Shown: piece after piece, positions 45,301 to 56,848 of the stretch
How positions within the stretch are numbered: position 1 is the stretch's first letter
Layout of the letters: every line of letters begins with the position of its first letter
Source of the DNA: Dryococelus australis
Lineage: Eukaryota > Arthropoda > Insecta > Phasmatodea > Phasmatidae
DNA length: 64,000 bases
Assembly (NCBI GenBank): GCA_029891345.1
Contig: CM057002.1
Coordinates: 19,048,295-19,112,294, forward strand
Reading direction: 5' to 3'
The notes under the pieces: generated by a model
Seen by the model: the letters and a program-made list of their open reading frames with translations, nothing else
Database searches by the model: none
What the model was told of the DNA's origin: nothing
Program-made: the position numbers and the translations under genes

Positions 45301-45649
45301 CTAGGCTATAAGCAAATAACACACAAATAAATCTTTAAATCATAATATAAAATAATGTCTGTGTTAGGCCTTGGACTCTCAGTTCAGAAATAGTCGACCT
45401 ATTTTGTACTCCACCAGGGGATCTCTGGTCGCCATTGTAAACACCAGGTGTTCTGCACCGGCATGCACTTGCACTTGTTCTGCATCTGATAGCACCAGCG
45501 ATCGTGTGCACACTCTACTTGGCGCAGATAACACAGTCCTACTGCGGTGCCGTTGCAGGCTACGGCCATACAAACTGTATTAGGGGTGGGAGCGATTGCC
45601 ACACGTCAAACGCACCTATCTTCTTTCGAGGCCATTTGTAGACTGGCTG

Positions 45650-47279
45650 ATGTTACTAGCAACAGGTGCAGATGCGGGCCGGTCTGCGTATTCGCAGGTG
45701 GTACTGCTGCTCCTGTGGCCCTGTCGCATGATTCAGTGCCGCCGTTTGCCCATTCCAGCTAGGTAACACCAGCTGCCTGCATTTTTGGCATTGCGGTGGC
45801 AGGTGTGCCTGTCGACGTGAACGCCGAAGGCAAAGCGACTCACTGATCTCGCTGTCCCCTTCCATGCTCCTGCTGCCCTCCTGCTGAGTTAGCTGCTTTA
45901 GGATGCCACCTGGCTGAATAGCCACTGCAAACACACTTGCACCTACATTAAAAGCTTGCTCTTGCTCAACCAGCTTATCTACATTCTCTTGGTGTTTATT
46001 CGTTTCTCCTGCTCCTCTTGCTCTCCTTGCATTTCCTCTACCTACCCTTGCACATGCTCATCTCACTCCTCTTGTTCTTGCGCTTGTTCTGGAGGTTTTA
46101 CAGGTTCCCTATGGGGTGTACGGACGCCAGGTAACTCCTGCACACTTTCCTCCTCCTCTCCTGCATTATTTTGACGTGCTTGTGCACCTTCTGTTCTTCT
46201 GCTCCTGGAGCTTTTCGATATTGTTTTCGTCCTGCTGCACCTCTAGTGGTGATCCTTCATTGGCGTTCATGGGAAGGTCCTCTGCTGGGTCTTCCCCCTG
46301 AAGTGCTGCCACACTTTGTGTCTCCTCTCACTCCTCCTTGAGCTAGGTATGGCCATCACCATCGTTGGGTCAAAACACATCGGGTCCGACTTCGTCGGCG
46401 ACGGCCCCCGGGGTCAGCGAAATGATGGCACCTGGGGTCAACTGGATGTCATTCCGATGTACCCTGACCTTCCTCCTTCCCATTCGGATTGTGTACGTGG
46501 TCATATTCAGTGATCGGGATGAAGGAGATTTGCTCATTTCACTAATTCTTTTTGGTAGGCAAGAACTCTTTGTTTCCCTGTTTCGTACTTAGCGACACGC
46601 ATTTGCGGCCCTGTACTAATCTATGTGAATTTCCCAGTGTAGGTAACTTCAATACTGCCATGTTCCGTGCATTTATAGTACATGAAGATGCCCAATACAT
46701 TGTGCTGCTATCCCTGTACAAAAATCTTTCCTTACCGTGGACTGGGGGTGCGTCCGTACGTACACTGCTTGCACCTTATGCAGTTTTGATGGTGGTAGTT
46801 TCGTGACCGGTAAGCCTCTCGCCGCATAATGATCTTGCTGTTGCCACACTTTGCATAAGCATCTCTACTGTTGTCATCACTGTGTGTTGGTGCTAGGCAA
46901 TTCGCTGCTGTCCTCTCGTTTCTGGCAGTTTTGCCTCCCCCTGTAGGCGTAGAATACGGCTTAACCATACTACAGCAAGTGATCTCTCCATTGCAACGTT
47001 TACTCTCGTCCTGAGTGTGTAGAGAATGCCAGGAATGTGATTCGTTCAGATGGTGTGGTATTCGCCAAGACGTAGCCATAGTTGAGCTTTTATTTCTTTG
47101 TTGCTATGCTCAGTCAGGTTGGCCCTCGGATGATACACGGCTGTTGTGACGTGATTAACACCCCATCTGCTACATAGCTCTCTCCACTTCCGGCCAGTAA
47201 ACTGCGTACCATTATCTGTCAACAGGTTATAAGGAAATCCCCAGATTGGGAAAAATTGCTCTTCCAAAACACTTGCCAC
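45650..47279 (-). pseudogene. gypsy-3 integrase and C-terminal tail
   Basis: FFPIWGFPYNLLTDNGTQFT followed by GRKWRELCSRWGV (47279-47190) has the second catalytic Asp intact. TTAVYHPRANLTEHSNKEIK then AQLWLRLGEYH carries the Glu block. The first Asp block is not recognised upstream (47280-48000, degraded). The C-terminal part near 46450-46520 reads YTIRMGRRKVRVHRNDIQLT. A basic Cys-containing tail (45656-45934) follows. Stops punctuate the region. Confidence 0.8.
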
Positions 47280-48017
47280 ATTCCATGATCTCGCCCCACC
47301 GGTAGGGTATGCCTCCGTTCAGCATGAAAAATTGTCAGTCACGACGACAAGAAATCGTTAACCCCCTCTTGTCCATGGATACGGACCCATCAGGTCTAAG
47401 CATACTGTCTCAAATGGTTTTCGGGGTATGCGTGGCTGCTGTTGCTGCCTCCCGTCTCCACGACATGACTTGTACAAGTTACATTCCTGGCATTTTGTAC
47501 TCATCTCCTCGCGCCCCTACTAAGGCTTGACCAAAATAAATGTTTTCTTATGCTTCTGACCATCTGTTCAATGCCAGAGTGTCCAGCCACGCTGCCACAG
47601 TGCGAATAGGCGAAGACTTGATCTGTCGCATACATGGGGGCATACACCCTCCATTTCCCTGGCTGTTGAATGGAACAGGACTCCTACCTGCCATCTACGA
47701 TGTGCCATCCCTCTACTTCTTGCTGCTCACATTGTCTCATCTTTTCCTGCATGAATCGGAAGCTTCTCTGTGCCTCGACGACTTCCCTGTGCAAGTCGCT
47801 AATGAAGCTATCATAGTTGGTGGCTGTGATCTATTGTATGTATACATCTGATACTGGTTCATGCGAATTTGTTGGTAAAATGTCCTCCTATCCTACCTCA
47901 TCTGGACAATTAACTCATTGTTAGAATTACATGACAATGTGTAGGCCACTTCATTTTCTTTTCTGGACACATGTTCCACTACGGAATCGTAGGTCTACAA
48001 GTGTTACGGCCAATGCA

Positions 48018-48290
48018 TCAGTTTATTCCTTGCTTCTCACATGTTATGAAACACACAATGCACCGGTTGACAGTCATTAGTTTGAACCCCTGGTACTCGA
48101 GGTATGTGCAGTATTTCTTGACCACCCAAATGACTACTAGGCATTCCCTCTCATTAACATCATAACATGTTTTAGCCTGCCCCAGTTTCGCGCCCGCAAA
48201 GGTGATAATGTGTTTCTCCTCACTGTCGCTAACCTGGTACAAAACTGCACCTATTCCCTCCTGGCTTGCATTTGTTTGAGGGTACAAATG
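48018..48290 (-). pseudogene. gypsy-3 RNase H
   Basis: TNASQEGIGAVLYQVSDSEE then KHIITFAGAKL, CYDVNERECLVVIWVVKKYC and TYLEYQGFKLMT correspond to the gypsy RNase H core. The first catalytic Asp of TDAS is Asn, and the Glu of ERE is present. Sequence follows the reverse transcriptase on the same strand. Confidence 0.85.
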
Positions 48291-48501
48291 CTTGCTCGCA
48301 TCGTAATGTGCTAATGTCGGACATTATCTGAATTCATGCTTAATATCTAAGAATGCTTATTCCACCTCGCTCGTCCACTGAAACCTTTTCTGCGGTGAAA
48401 ACTTTTCTGACAAGGGCGCAGTGATTGTTGGGAACAATTTGATGTGCTCTTGCAACCAATTAATGAGTCCGAAAAACTTCCATAACTGCTAGCATGCTTT
48501 A

Positions 48502-49122
48502 CTATTCCGAATTCGGCCGGTTTCCCTCCTGATCGACTATATGTCCTAAGAAATCTATGCTTGTTTTACCCACATAGCATTTCTCAATCGACCACATTAG
48601 GCCATTGATTGCGAGCCTCTCCAGGACTACTGCCAAATGATGAACGGGTTTCTCCCAGCTGTTTGACCAGACAATTACGTCTTCGAGATACACCAGCTTA
48701 TACTCTCCAATAATGCCATCCAGCACACATACCATCATTGCCTGGAATGTCGCGGGTGGACATTTCAAACCAAATTGTACCGCACAGATTTGAATATGTC
48801 GGCCTTCTGGGGCCGTGAATGCAGTTTTTGGCCTATCTTCAAGTTTTACCGGCACCTGTTTATATCCGCTCTTCAAATTCAGGGATGTTCAAACTTTCCC
48901 CTGCCCCACTGCGCTCAATATGTCCTTCAAGCTTATATATGGCAGAAATGCGATGCATGTTACATGGTTCAATGGTCGGAAATCTACACAGAATAGCCAA
49001 GTTCCGTACTTTTTTGGAGCTAGTATGATCTCGGAATTAAACTGACTATCTGTCGGCTCGATCGCTCCATCGTGAATCATCACCTGAATTTTTTTTTTTA
49101 TTATCCGCATTTGGTGCAGCAA
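48502..49122 (-). pseudogene. gypsy-3 reverse transcriptase
   Basis: Two frames. 49122-48889 gives IHDGAIEPTDSQFNSEIILA and FCVDFRPLNHVT. 48876-48502 gives MKSGYKQVPVKLEDRPKTAF, FGLKCPPATFQAMM, YLEDVIVWSNSWEKPVHHLA and FLGHIVDQEG. The YxDD box is YLED, one catalytic Asp being Glu. A frame break separates the two at the LxxGYxQ block. Confidence 0.88.
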
Positions 49123-49299
49123 ATAACCTCATGGGCTGTTGTGTACCAGCTTTTTGTCTACCAATGGTATCACATGCTCGGCGACAGTCGTGCGTTCCAA
49201 CGCATTGTTTCCACAAAATATGTCACTTCATTCGTCAGGGAACACACTGAAATGCGGCCTGGTACTCGTATGGGACCTGGTTTTCAAGTTCCCCGAGTT

Positions 49300-49580
49300 T
49301 TACTTCAGGTAGGCTACTCATCGGAAAGCAGTCCTACTTGTACATCGTGTCCTTCTTTCCCGCAAAAATGTATTCGACTTACAACTGGCTCCACGATTGT
49401 GTGTTGTTCTGTTAACTATGGTATCCCAATAATGGCTTCCTCATGCATTTCTGGTGTTACAATGACCGTTGTTTTCGTCTCAATGTCACGGACTTGGAGT
49501 GTTACTACTGCCTATCCTACGGCCGTACTGCAATGCTCGTTCATGACCAATTGAATCACATGGTCTGTAGATGTCATATC
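49300..49580 (-). pseudogene. gypsy-3 protease, C-terminal part
   Basis: Read on the minus strand from 49580: TSTDHVIQLVMNEHCSTAVG, then VVTLQVRDIETKTTVIVTPE and EEAIIGIPWL, the retropepsin flap region and I-I-G-x-P-W-L block. The active-site end of the domain is at 62669-62760 on the other side of the Polinton. Confidence 0.75.
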
Positions 49581-49765
49581 AGTAGATATATAACGAGAGA
49601 GCTGGCTCACCCCGTACTTTCATCGAAATAACAATGTTTTGTTCTAAAATCAAAGTTTTTATGCTAAATTTAGGCTAAAAAAAAAGGCGCTCTTAAAAAC
49701 AAGCAATTTCCTTCGAAAACCATGTAAATTTAAGCCAGAAACAAGCAAATTTACTTTTGTTTTAA
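49581..49765 (+). repeat. Polinton left terminal inverted repeat
   Basis: Pairs with 62480-62662. Shared blocks in order are GATATATAA.GAGAGAGCTGG, TTTCATCGAAA, AAAATCAA.GTTTTTATG, CTAAATTTA, TTCCT/CTTCGAAAA and AAATGAA/AAACAAG..AAATTT. Confidence 0.85.
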
Positions 49766-50844
49766 CTACAGTGCAGGATATGTGCCAATTAAAAAAAGAA
49801 CAAAATTTAAGAAAAACATTCAAATTTTTCACATTTTCTAGAAACTCTAATTTTGCAAGCAAGTATTCTAAATCAAGCAAATTTATGCTAAAATCAAGCA
49901 AATTAAACTAAACTAGAATGAAAATATACAAATTAATATAATTCAATTTGTTCAAAGAAAACAATATCGTGCATAGTTTTTCCATTTTTCATTACTTTTA
50001 AAATTTTATTTACCAAAAAAATTGGTTTTTAATTTATCACATTTAAATCATTTTCATCAATTATCTTTCCATATCGATCTATTAAAGTATTTTTACCTAT
50101 CATCTAGAACACGATTACTTTTTTTCCCATAATTAAATTCATAATTTCAAAAATTTGTGCCTTAATGCCATTTATCAAATTCTAGATCCGATAGTTTAGT
50201 AAATTAATATGAATTGTTTAACTTTTAGAGCAGATCATCACTTTTTGTGTTTATATAAAAGGAAATAAAGTATTAAAGAAAATCATTTTTTTCATTCTCT
50301 TTATAAATTAATTTCCTTAATAAATAAAATTGAATCAACGTTTGAAATGGAAAATAATAACACATGCAAGTAATGTAAAAAGTATGGCAAAGATAAGAAT
50401 TTTGTATCTATAAATAATGTTATATTTAATATGCTAGTAGTCAGAATGAGTTAAGAAAAAGAATAAGCTATTTCGAATGAAGGAAATATGTTAATAATGC
50501 ATCTCTCAAAAAGCACAATATTATTAAATCACACAATGAAGCATTAGAGAATTTAAACTAAATTCACTACAATAATTATCAAACAAAACCTGTAAAATGT
50601 GTAAAGAAAAAAAAGTTTAAAATTATTTTCTCCTAATTGAACTACCAAGGGCAACAATACAAATGTATGTAAAAATTATTTTAGTGAATATCTTAAGAAT
50701 TATAGTTTTAACAAGAAGTTTAATACAGTTTCCCAATAAATTAAGCATTTTCGGGTTTTCCTATTATCTTTATTTTATAACTTCTTTATAATATTTTATT
50801 TCTTATAAATAAATAATTATGGCGACATACAATCTACAGTTGAG
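49766..50844. other. Polinton interior, AT-rich, no gene recognised
   Basis: Very AT-rich, with short frames only. Genes normally present near Polinton ends are not recognisable here. Confidence 0.45.
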
Positions 50845-51075
50845 TTGAGTAATATGAGAGTGAGGGATTTGAGAATTATAGCTAGAGATTTTGGATTAAA
50901 ATATATAAACAAGATAGGGGAAAAAGATCTAATTAGAATTATTTTATCAATAATTAATTTAAGAAATCTACCCTTTTCAAATGATAATAGCAACGAATTA
51001 TGTCCCAAAGATAAAAAGAAATTAAAGAAAATATTCCAATTCTCTAATAATGTGTTTGTAATGCCAAGAAAATAA
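50845..51075 (+). CDS. Rho_N/SAP-like small protein of the Polinton (possibly partial)
   Basis: A 76-codon frame begins at 50845. Residues 3-32, MRVRDLRIIARDFGLKYINK followed by IGEKDLIRII, fit the helix-extended-loop-helix pattern LRxxAxxxGLxxYxKxxKxxLI of Rho_N/SAP-like nucleic-acid-binding modules. Polinton and related virus genomes carry small proteins with such modules. The rest is Lys-rich. The open frame starts slightly upstream of the ATG. A LINE fragment follows from about 51134 and may have truncated the original C-terminus. Function is unknown; DNA binding in virion assembly would be speculation. Confidence 0.5.
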   Translation: MSNMRVRDLRIIARDFGLKYINKIGEKDLIRIILSIINLRNLPFSNDNSNELCPKDKKKLKKIFQFSNNVFVMPRK

Positions 51076-51133
51076 AGTTAGCGGGTAAAAGAATGGACGG
51101 GAAATAATAATTTTACAAATTTACCTTCAACTG

Positions 51134-51751
51134 ATGTTAATATCAATGAATTATATAAACAAGATAAAAAACCCGAAAGAAGTTATAAATAATGGCATAC
51201 GCCATTACTACATCAGACACACTAATCATCTTCACCTATTCTCCTACAGTACCTCAAAATTTACATCAAATCCATACTATACTGGGGCAAAACTAATAAA
51301 TAACCTACCCAGTCATTTGAAGTCAATTAATTATTTCGCAATAGTTAAAAATAACTTAAATCTTACTTTTTTTATTAAGGCCTTCTATTTCGTAGAATAA
51401 TACTTAAATAAAGATGAATTTCTATAATACAGAACAAGACTGATATAAGGAGACTTCATGTAATATCTTGTGTTTCAATCTAAAGTAGACATTACATATT
51501 TACACTTTAATATCGATCTGTATATGAATTGTAATAACTTGTACTGCAAACAAAATGTAGTCTTTACGTGCTTGTAGAACTGCTAGATATATGAAGTGTG
51601 TAAATTATATTATTTATCTGTTATATATTTTTATGTTAATGAAATTGTGTGAAAACATCCTTATTGTATAACACATATTTAAAAAATATTAATTGAAACT
51701 TCCTTTCCAAAGTGTATTGGAATACGGGATGCGAATAAATAAATAAATAAT
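51134..51751 (+). mobile_element. 5'-truncated non-LTR retrotransposon (LINE) 3' end
   Basis: The frame reads RHTNHLHLFSYSTSKFTSNP then YYTGAKLINNLPSHLKSI and ends AFYFVE. This is the recognisable C-terminus of Jockey/RTE-like LINE ORF2 proteins (NTRxxxNLHxPxxxxxxFxxSxxYxGxKxxNxLPxxxK...FYSxxE). The TAA is at 51398-51400. A 3' UTR of about 350 bp ends in AAATAAATAAATAA (51735-51749). The catalytic reverse transcriptase is absent. It is inserted within the Polinton. Confidence 0.75.
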
Positions 51752-52129
51752 ACTGTAATGAATCATAGTGCCCGGAGAGCCTGTCACCTACGAGTGGACG
51801 CATGAACTACGATGTATATAATCAGTGCCAAATCCCGTGCGTACTGCCATTTTCAAGGCTTAAGGCGCAATAGATTTTACAGCTTGTGTTGCTTCTACAT
51901 GCATCCTGGAATTTTCAACGTCATGTACACAAATGTGTTGTGGATTGACACTTTTCAGTTTTCCATTTGTAATGCAAATTTATTAGTATTCGCCTATTAA
52001 ATTTCGTCATATTGACGGCTATGTAATTAGTAAAATAAAACACATTTCGAAATTTCGGGTAATGGAAATCAAAAATCCAACCTTACACAGTATCTTAATA
52101 TTACCCTGATTTCAAAATATGTAGTAGGT

Positions 52130-52560
52130 TTCACAGTATCTCTTGCACCACGAACGTTGATTTCGCGTCTTGTAGCAACATGTCCCACACCCTCAAGTTC
52201 TCTGAATGTAGAATAGTGATTAATCTTATATTTTTGCATAAATTCTTTAAATGTTTTATTATAAAATTCTAAGCCGGCATCACTTTTGAATATTACGTGG
52301 TTTTATTTAACTAATATAGATTCTACAGCAATTGCTACATTCTTAGCTATTTTATCTTTAATTGGTATAGCAAATTCATATTTTGAGAAAACTTCAATTA
52401 TTGTCATAATATATTTGTATCCATTATTTATATGTGATTGCATTTTTAATTTCCAGTGCCCATTTCAACAAGATCAATTTGCCATGATTCATCAATTCCA
52501 TGTGATATTACTTTCCTTCTGGGGATATTTATTCTTACTGGTTTATATAATTAATCTATT
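52130..52560 (-). pseudogene. Polinton integrase fragment
   Basis: On the minus strand: PVRINIPRRKVISHGIDESW followed by QIDLVEM (about 52540-52461) holds the first catalytic Asp within the Polinton-specific RRxVxxxGIDxxWQxDLV signature. Then come GYKYIMTIIEVFSKYEFAIP and IKDKIAKNVAIAVES, and, after a stop, FKSDAGLEFYNKTFKEFMQK followed by YKINHYST (about 52290-52215) with the second Asp. Beyond HYST the sequence no longer matches and the third acidic block is not visible, so the gene is truncated or rearranged there. Stops lie near 52443 and 52312. The integrase inserts the element and creates 6-bp duplications. Confidence 0.85.
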
Positions 52561-52823
52561 ATGCCTTCTCTTTCATTGGTCATTTCTTTTATATAAATGT
52601 TGATTTATTAGAATTACATATAGAACATTTACTTTTCTGAACTAATGACCCATTTTTAGTATTTTAAATTTTTATTTTATTATTTTTAGTGACATCTTTA
52701 CACTTAAAGCACCAATTATTCTCCATTGAATAAGAATAAAAATTAATTAATCTTTATATTTTACAAATATTTCTATTGTAGTCATCAAACCATTATCATA
52801 TTCAGATATTTAACTTTTTTATT

Positions 52824-53081
52824 TTATTTTAAAGTTAAAATATCACCTATGGTAACATCAAAAGGTGTACTGTAATCTATTTTTTGAGATCCCTTAATAA
52901 CAGTCTCAGTATCGTCAGGTAAATTGGGATTAACAGTAATTATTTCATAAACATTACAATCCATCAAAAAAGTAAAGAAAATTGTATTATTATCTAAGTG
53001 AAAATTGTTATTACTTTTATTCCACTTTGCAAGAAAATAAAATATATTTGATTTTTCTTCCTTAGATTGTTCAATTTTCAA
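52824..53081 (-). CDS. Unrecognised 85-codon frame upstream of Polinton integrase
   Basis: An intact minus-strand frame beginning MKIEQSKEEKSNIFYF and ending VTIGDILTLK, with mixed charge and no membrane segment or motif I recognise. It lies 260 bp upstream of the integrase remnant on the same strand, inside the Polinton and next to the (AC)n/(AT)n tracts. It could be a Polinton accessory protein remnant or chance in AT-rich DNA. Confidence 0.25.
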   Translation of the reverse strand: MKIEQSKEEKSNIFYFLAKWNKSNNNFHLDNNTIFFTFLMDCNVYEIITVNPNLPDDTETVIKGSQKIDYSTPFDVTIGDILTLK

Positions 53082-53185
53082 GTTAAAAGTGTATCACAAA
53101 AATTCAAAACTGATTTGTTTAAATTTGGCAATTTATCAGTTATTTCTTTATCGAAATTATATTTTACTGACAGCATCCATATACA

Positions 53186-53401
<216 letters not shown>

Positions 53402-53402
<1 letters not shown>

Positions 53403-53510
53403 AATATTGTAACACAAGAACTCCTTCAATCATGTATTTTCTTTGGTTTTCTCACCCAGAATTGATTAAAATATTCACCATATTACCGCTTTTCAAACTA
53501 GAATAACTTT
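53402..53510 (+). repeat. Dispersed repeat, inverted partner at 58150-58290
   Basis: CTCCTTCAATCATGTA, TTTTCTCACCCAGAATTGATT and AATATTCACCATATTACC occur here and, inverted, at 58290-58195. TCAAACTAGAATAAC closes both. The copies flank gypsy-5 and its 3' region in opposite orientation. Confidence 0.65.
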
Positions 53511-53521
53511 TGTATTACCCT

Positions 53522-53690
<169 letters not shown>

Positions 53691-53705
53691 TTCCCCTACG
53701 AAATA

Positions 53706-53866
53706 TTATTCTTAATATTTTGTGAAGAACACAAGCTTTCTTAAAAATTGTAAACTAAATTTTATTAAGAGCATTTGGTTCTTTGTTATGTTTTTCCAAA
53801 AGAAAAAAAATAATCTTGTTATATGAAAAATCACTAACTTAAATTTACTCATGTTTCTATTTGGTG
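53706..53866 (+). repeat. Direct repeat flanking gypsy-5 block, left copy
   Basis: ATTATTCTTAATATTTTGTG, TTCTTAAAAATTGTAAACTAA, GTTTTTCCAAAAGAAA and TTTCTATTTGGT occur in the same order at 60361-60534. Both copies follow a long (AT)n tract. Similarity ends at TTTCTATTTGGT in both. Confidence 0.75.
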
Positions 53867-53984
53867 ACCTCCTGGGATCAGTATCACTGGAAACACCTTC
53901 CCATGGGAGTTAATTGCGGTCTGCAAGCGAGATGTCTAGAGTCGTGTTTCAAGTACTGGGTTAATATCAGTATGACTTTATGTT

Positions 53985-54770
53985 TGCATATATTGACAAT
54001 GTTTGACTTTACAGTAAATCTTTTGAAGATCATTTAAGTTATCTTATACTCTTTCTTGAGGCCTTAAGAGAAGTGGGTCTGGCCACAAACCCAGATAAAG
54101 TAACATGGGCGGATACCTATAATATGTACCTTGGTTTTGTAATTTCAGACGGTAACCTACTAATGGACCCTGATAAAATATGCCCGGTGGTAAATATTCC
54201 CATTCCAAGAATATTTCGTGATGTGCATCAGTTTCTGGGGTTGGTCAGGTTTTATTCGAAATTCATACCAGGTTTTGCCCAGATCGCCGAGCCTCTAAAC
54301 GCTTTAAAATTGAATAATGTGGAGTTTGTTAGGGGGGAAGCTCAGAATAAGACTTTTTCCACTCTTAAGGAAAAATTAGCTACACCTCCTGTTTGGCAGT
54401 TACCACGGTTTGACCAAAGATTCATCTTGCAGGTTGATGCGATTGCAAAGGCACTAGGTGAAGTGTTATGCCAGGAAAAGGAAAATAGTCTGGTGCTGGT
54501 CTCATATGCACATTGTATTTAAGTCCAGCAGAACAGCAGAATTACACTTATGAGAAAGAAGTGTTGGCAGCTATCTTCGGGATGGAAAGGATTATTTAGA
54601 ACATGCAGAATTTACACTCTGCACAGATAACCAGGCATTAAGTTGGGATTTATCTACCAACAAAACTGTGGGTCGGTTGGCAAAATGGTTAGTGCCTCTC
54701 ACATGTTTTAAATTCACAGTGCAGCACTTGAGGGGTGTTAACAAAGGGTTAGTTGACACGCTATCCTGTA
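53985..54770 (+). pseudogene. gypsy-5 reverse transcriptase C-half and RNase H
   Basis: AYIDNV near 53988 is the YxDD box with one Asp changed to Asn, followed by a stop. VGLATNPDKVTWADTYNMYL, GFVISDGNLLMDPDK and FLGLVRFYSKFIPGFAQIAE form the thumb. From 54430, LQVDAIAKALGEVLCQEKEN is the RNase H start (Asp present, TDAS eroded). Frame breaks follow at 54521 and beyond, with LCTDNQALSWDLST-like text near 54615 and LRGVNKGLVDTLS near 54730. Confidence 0.8.
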
Positions 54771-54817
54771 TGTTTGACATGGAGGAATTTGGTGTAGAAT
54801 GATTTAATGGAAATGTA

Positions 54818-56250
54818 GTGTTTTCTGTTATATATGCTGTTGTAAGTTCTGCTGTAGTTGATAATGTATCTAGGGCAATTGTTTTTGATTCTTGTGTTCA
54901 ATCTGATGTTAATGCTTCTAGGGTAAATGTTCTTGATTCTTGTGTTCAAACTGATGTTAATGCTTCTAGGGTAAATAGTGATTCCTGTGTTCAGACTAAT
55001 AATGTGGTTTCGAATACTGTGATTGATGCAGCAAGCCAGACTTCAGATCTAATTTCCAATTGTTTATGTGACAGAGTTCAAGTAGATGTTTTACAAGATA
55101 TTCAGCAAGCCTATCTCAGTTTAAAATATCATCAGGGAATAGATACTGACTGTATTAATATCAAAAGAGATATAGATGATGGAAAATGTGAACATTATAA
55201 GTTTAAAAGGGGATTAATTGGATACCAGGATCCTAAACCCCAATGTTCTTTATTTATATTCCTGCTGTTTTGCGAGGCCAGATATTCCAATATTAACACA
55301 ACACCTTTTTTTGGGGACAGCTGGGTCAGGAAAAGACACTGTAATGTATCAAAGAAAGACCTTTTTTTTTTTTTACCTGGGATGACCAAGGAAATTGAGG
55401 AATTAGTGAAACAATGTAGCTTCTTTCCCATGGGAATGTCTATATTTAGATGTTTTTGGCCCTTTACTAATAACTTCAGCAGGATTTTCCTCCATTCTGG
55501 TTTTTGTAGATAGCTTCCCCCCTCCCCACTTAGGTCGATGAAATCCGTGGAAATTTGTAAGGTAATCAGTCAATGGTTATTCCCTGTTTTTGGTTCACCC
55601 ATGTCCTTAGTGACAGATAATGCAACCTATTTTGTTTCTACCGAGTTGAAGATCTTGGCTTTTTCTTGGGGAATTAAGTTAATTCACACGACCATTTATT
55701 ATCCAAAGGCCAATTTGGTAGAACAGTATGGTAGGAACCTTAAGTCGGTTTAAGGTCTTTTCAGACAGGGTCTCATAAGGACTGGGATCAGGTGTTATAT
55801 CTTATTTCCTTAGCATTTAATGATGTTATTAGTGCTATCACTCTTAAAATGCCAGCAGAATTGTTTTTTTGGACGAAGTATTTTTCACCCATTGATCCAT
55901 GCTTGGGTGTTGCATAAGTTTTGCTGGGAAGCAGCGAATCAGAAGGATTTGGAGGAGGTTTGGGCTGAGACCACAAAAAATTTGAAAACCTACCGCCATA
56001 AATTAACAGCTAGGAAATTCTATGCTGGAAGTACTGTTGATATTCAGATGGGAAATAATGTTATGATAGAGACCGTTTTTTGAGTAACAAAACAGCTAAA
56101 TTCAGCACTAAATTAGCACCCAAGTTTCAAGGTCCCTTTAGGGTTATAAAGTATCTGATTACAGTCACTGTTGTCCTTAGAGACATTGGTACAGCAGTAG
56201 GTATACTGAAGGGCATGTGACCCAGTTGAAAAAGTGCCCTTGATTTTTGT
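54818..56250 (+). pseudogene. gypsy-5 spacer with peptide repeats and integrase
   Basis: From 54818 a 231-codon frame opens with three tandem copies of a peptide of the type DSCVQTDVNASRVN (54885-55000; about 48-bp period), then VDVLQDIQQAYLSLKYHQGI, the zinc-domain lead-in. The zinc domain is degraded. At 55570, LFPVFGSPMSLVTDNATYFV then STELKILAFSWGIKLIHTTI and YYPKANLVEQYGRNLKSV hold the second Asp and the Glu. The C-terminal domain has FYAGSTVDIQMGNNVMIETV near 56020 and APKFQGPF-like text near 56118. Stops at 55510 and 55750. Confidence 0.75.
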
Positions 56251-56848
56251 TTGGGAAAAAAGGATGACCACTGAACTTAGGATAAGGGTTTGTGTTTTCA
56301 TTTTTTTTTTTTGCCTTGTGGGAGGTTTCCCTAGGAACCAGGTTATCTGTCCATTCATCTTCATTTCATTTGTGTCCATCTCCAAATAATTGTTAAAATG
56401 TTTAGGATAAGGTTAGTGTTCTTTAATTGTTATTGAATTGTGATGTGCTGGAATAGTTACCAGTTTTTTGACAGGCTCCCTTATTAGTGATTCCACTTTG
56501 AGACAAGAATGGCTAATTTATGAGGTTGCCATGTTTGGGCACTCAGATTTATGGCTGAGGAGTGCCATAATTTGATATTGAACAAATATTGGATGTCGAC
56601 CTCAATAATAATATTTATCTCGATTTGAAACATGTTTCTGGCACCAGGATGATAATTTTTGTTCTGGTGTTGATCCATAGATGAAGCTGTTCGGTGCTGG
56701 AGCTTGCTGCAGCGGTCAGTATCTGAAGGTGTTTTGAGGATGGAGAGAGCCTGGTGATTTCGGGGCTGGCCTCCTTTGGGATCTTCTGGGACCCTCTTCT
56801 TCGTCAGCAGCTGGGTCTTTCTGGATAGTTGTTGAGAGGGGGGGGGGG

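Larger units (their letters stand above)
44725..49580 (-). mobile_element. Ty3/Gypsy retrotransposon, gypsy-3, split by Polinton
   Basis: On the minus strand the order is protease, reverse transcriptase, RNase H, integrase, tail and LTR. The protease is interrupted at 49580. Its upstream part reappears at 62669-62760 beyond the Polinton, in the same frame. Gag and 5' LTR are not seen. Stops and frameshifts are numerous. Confidence 0.85.
53880..56848 (+). mobile_element. Ty3/Gypsy retrotransposon, gypsy-5, 5'-truncated
   Basis: Starts within the reverse transcriptase at the YxDD box and continues through RNase H, a repeat-bearing spacer, integrase and a 3' untranslated region to a G-rich polypurine tract (56837-56848). 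It is different from gypsy-1 to gypsy-4 in sequence and is inserted in the Polinton. Confidence 0.8.

Noticed and set aside
45371-46806. Many short plus-strand frames rich in Cys and Ser
   Set aside because: They are antisense shadows of the minus-strand gypsy-3 integrase tail.
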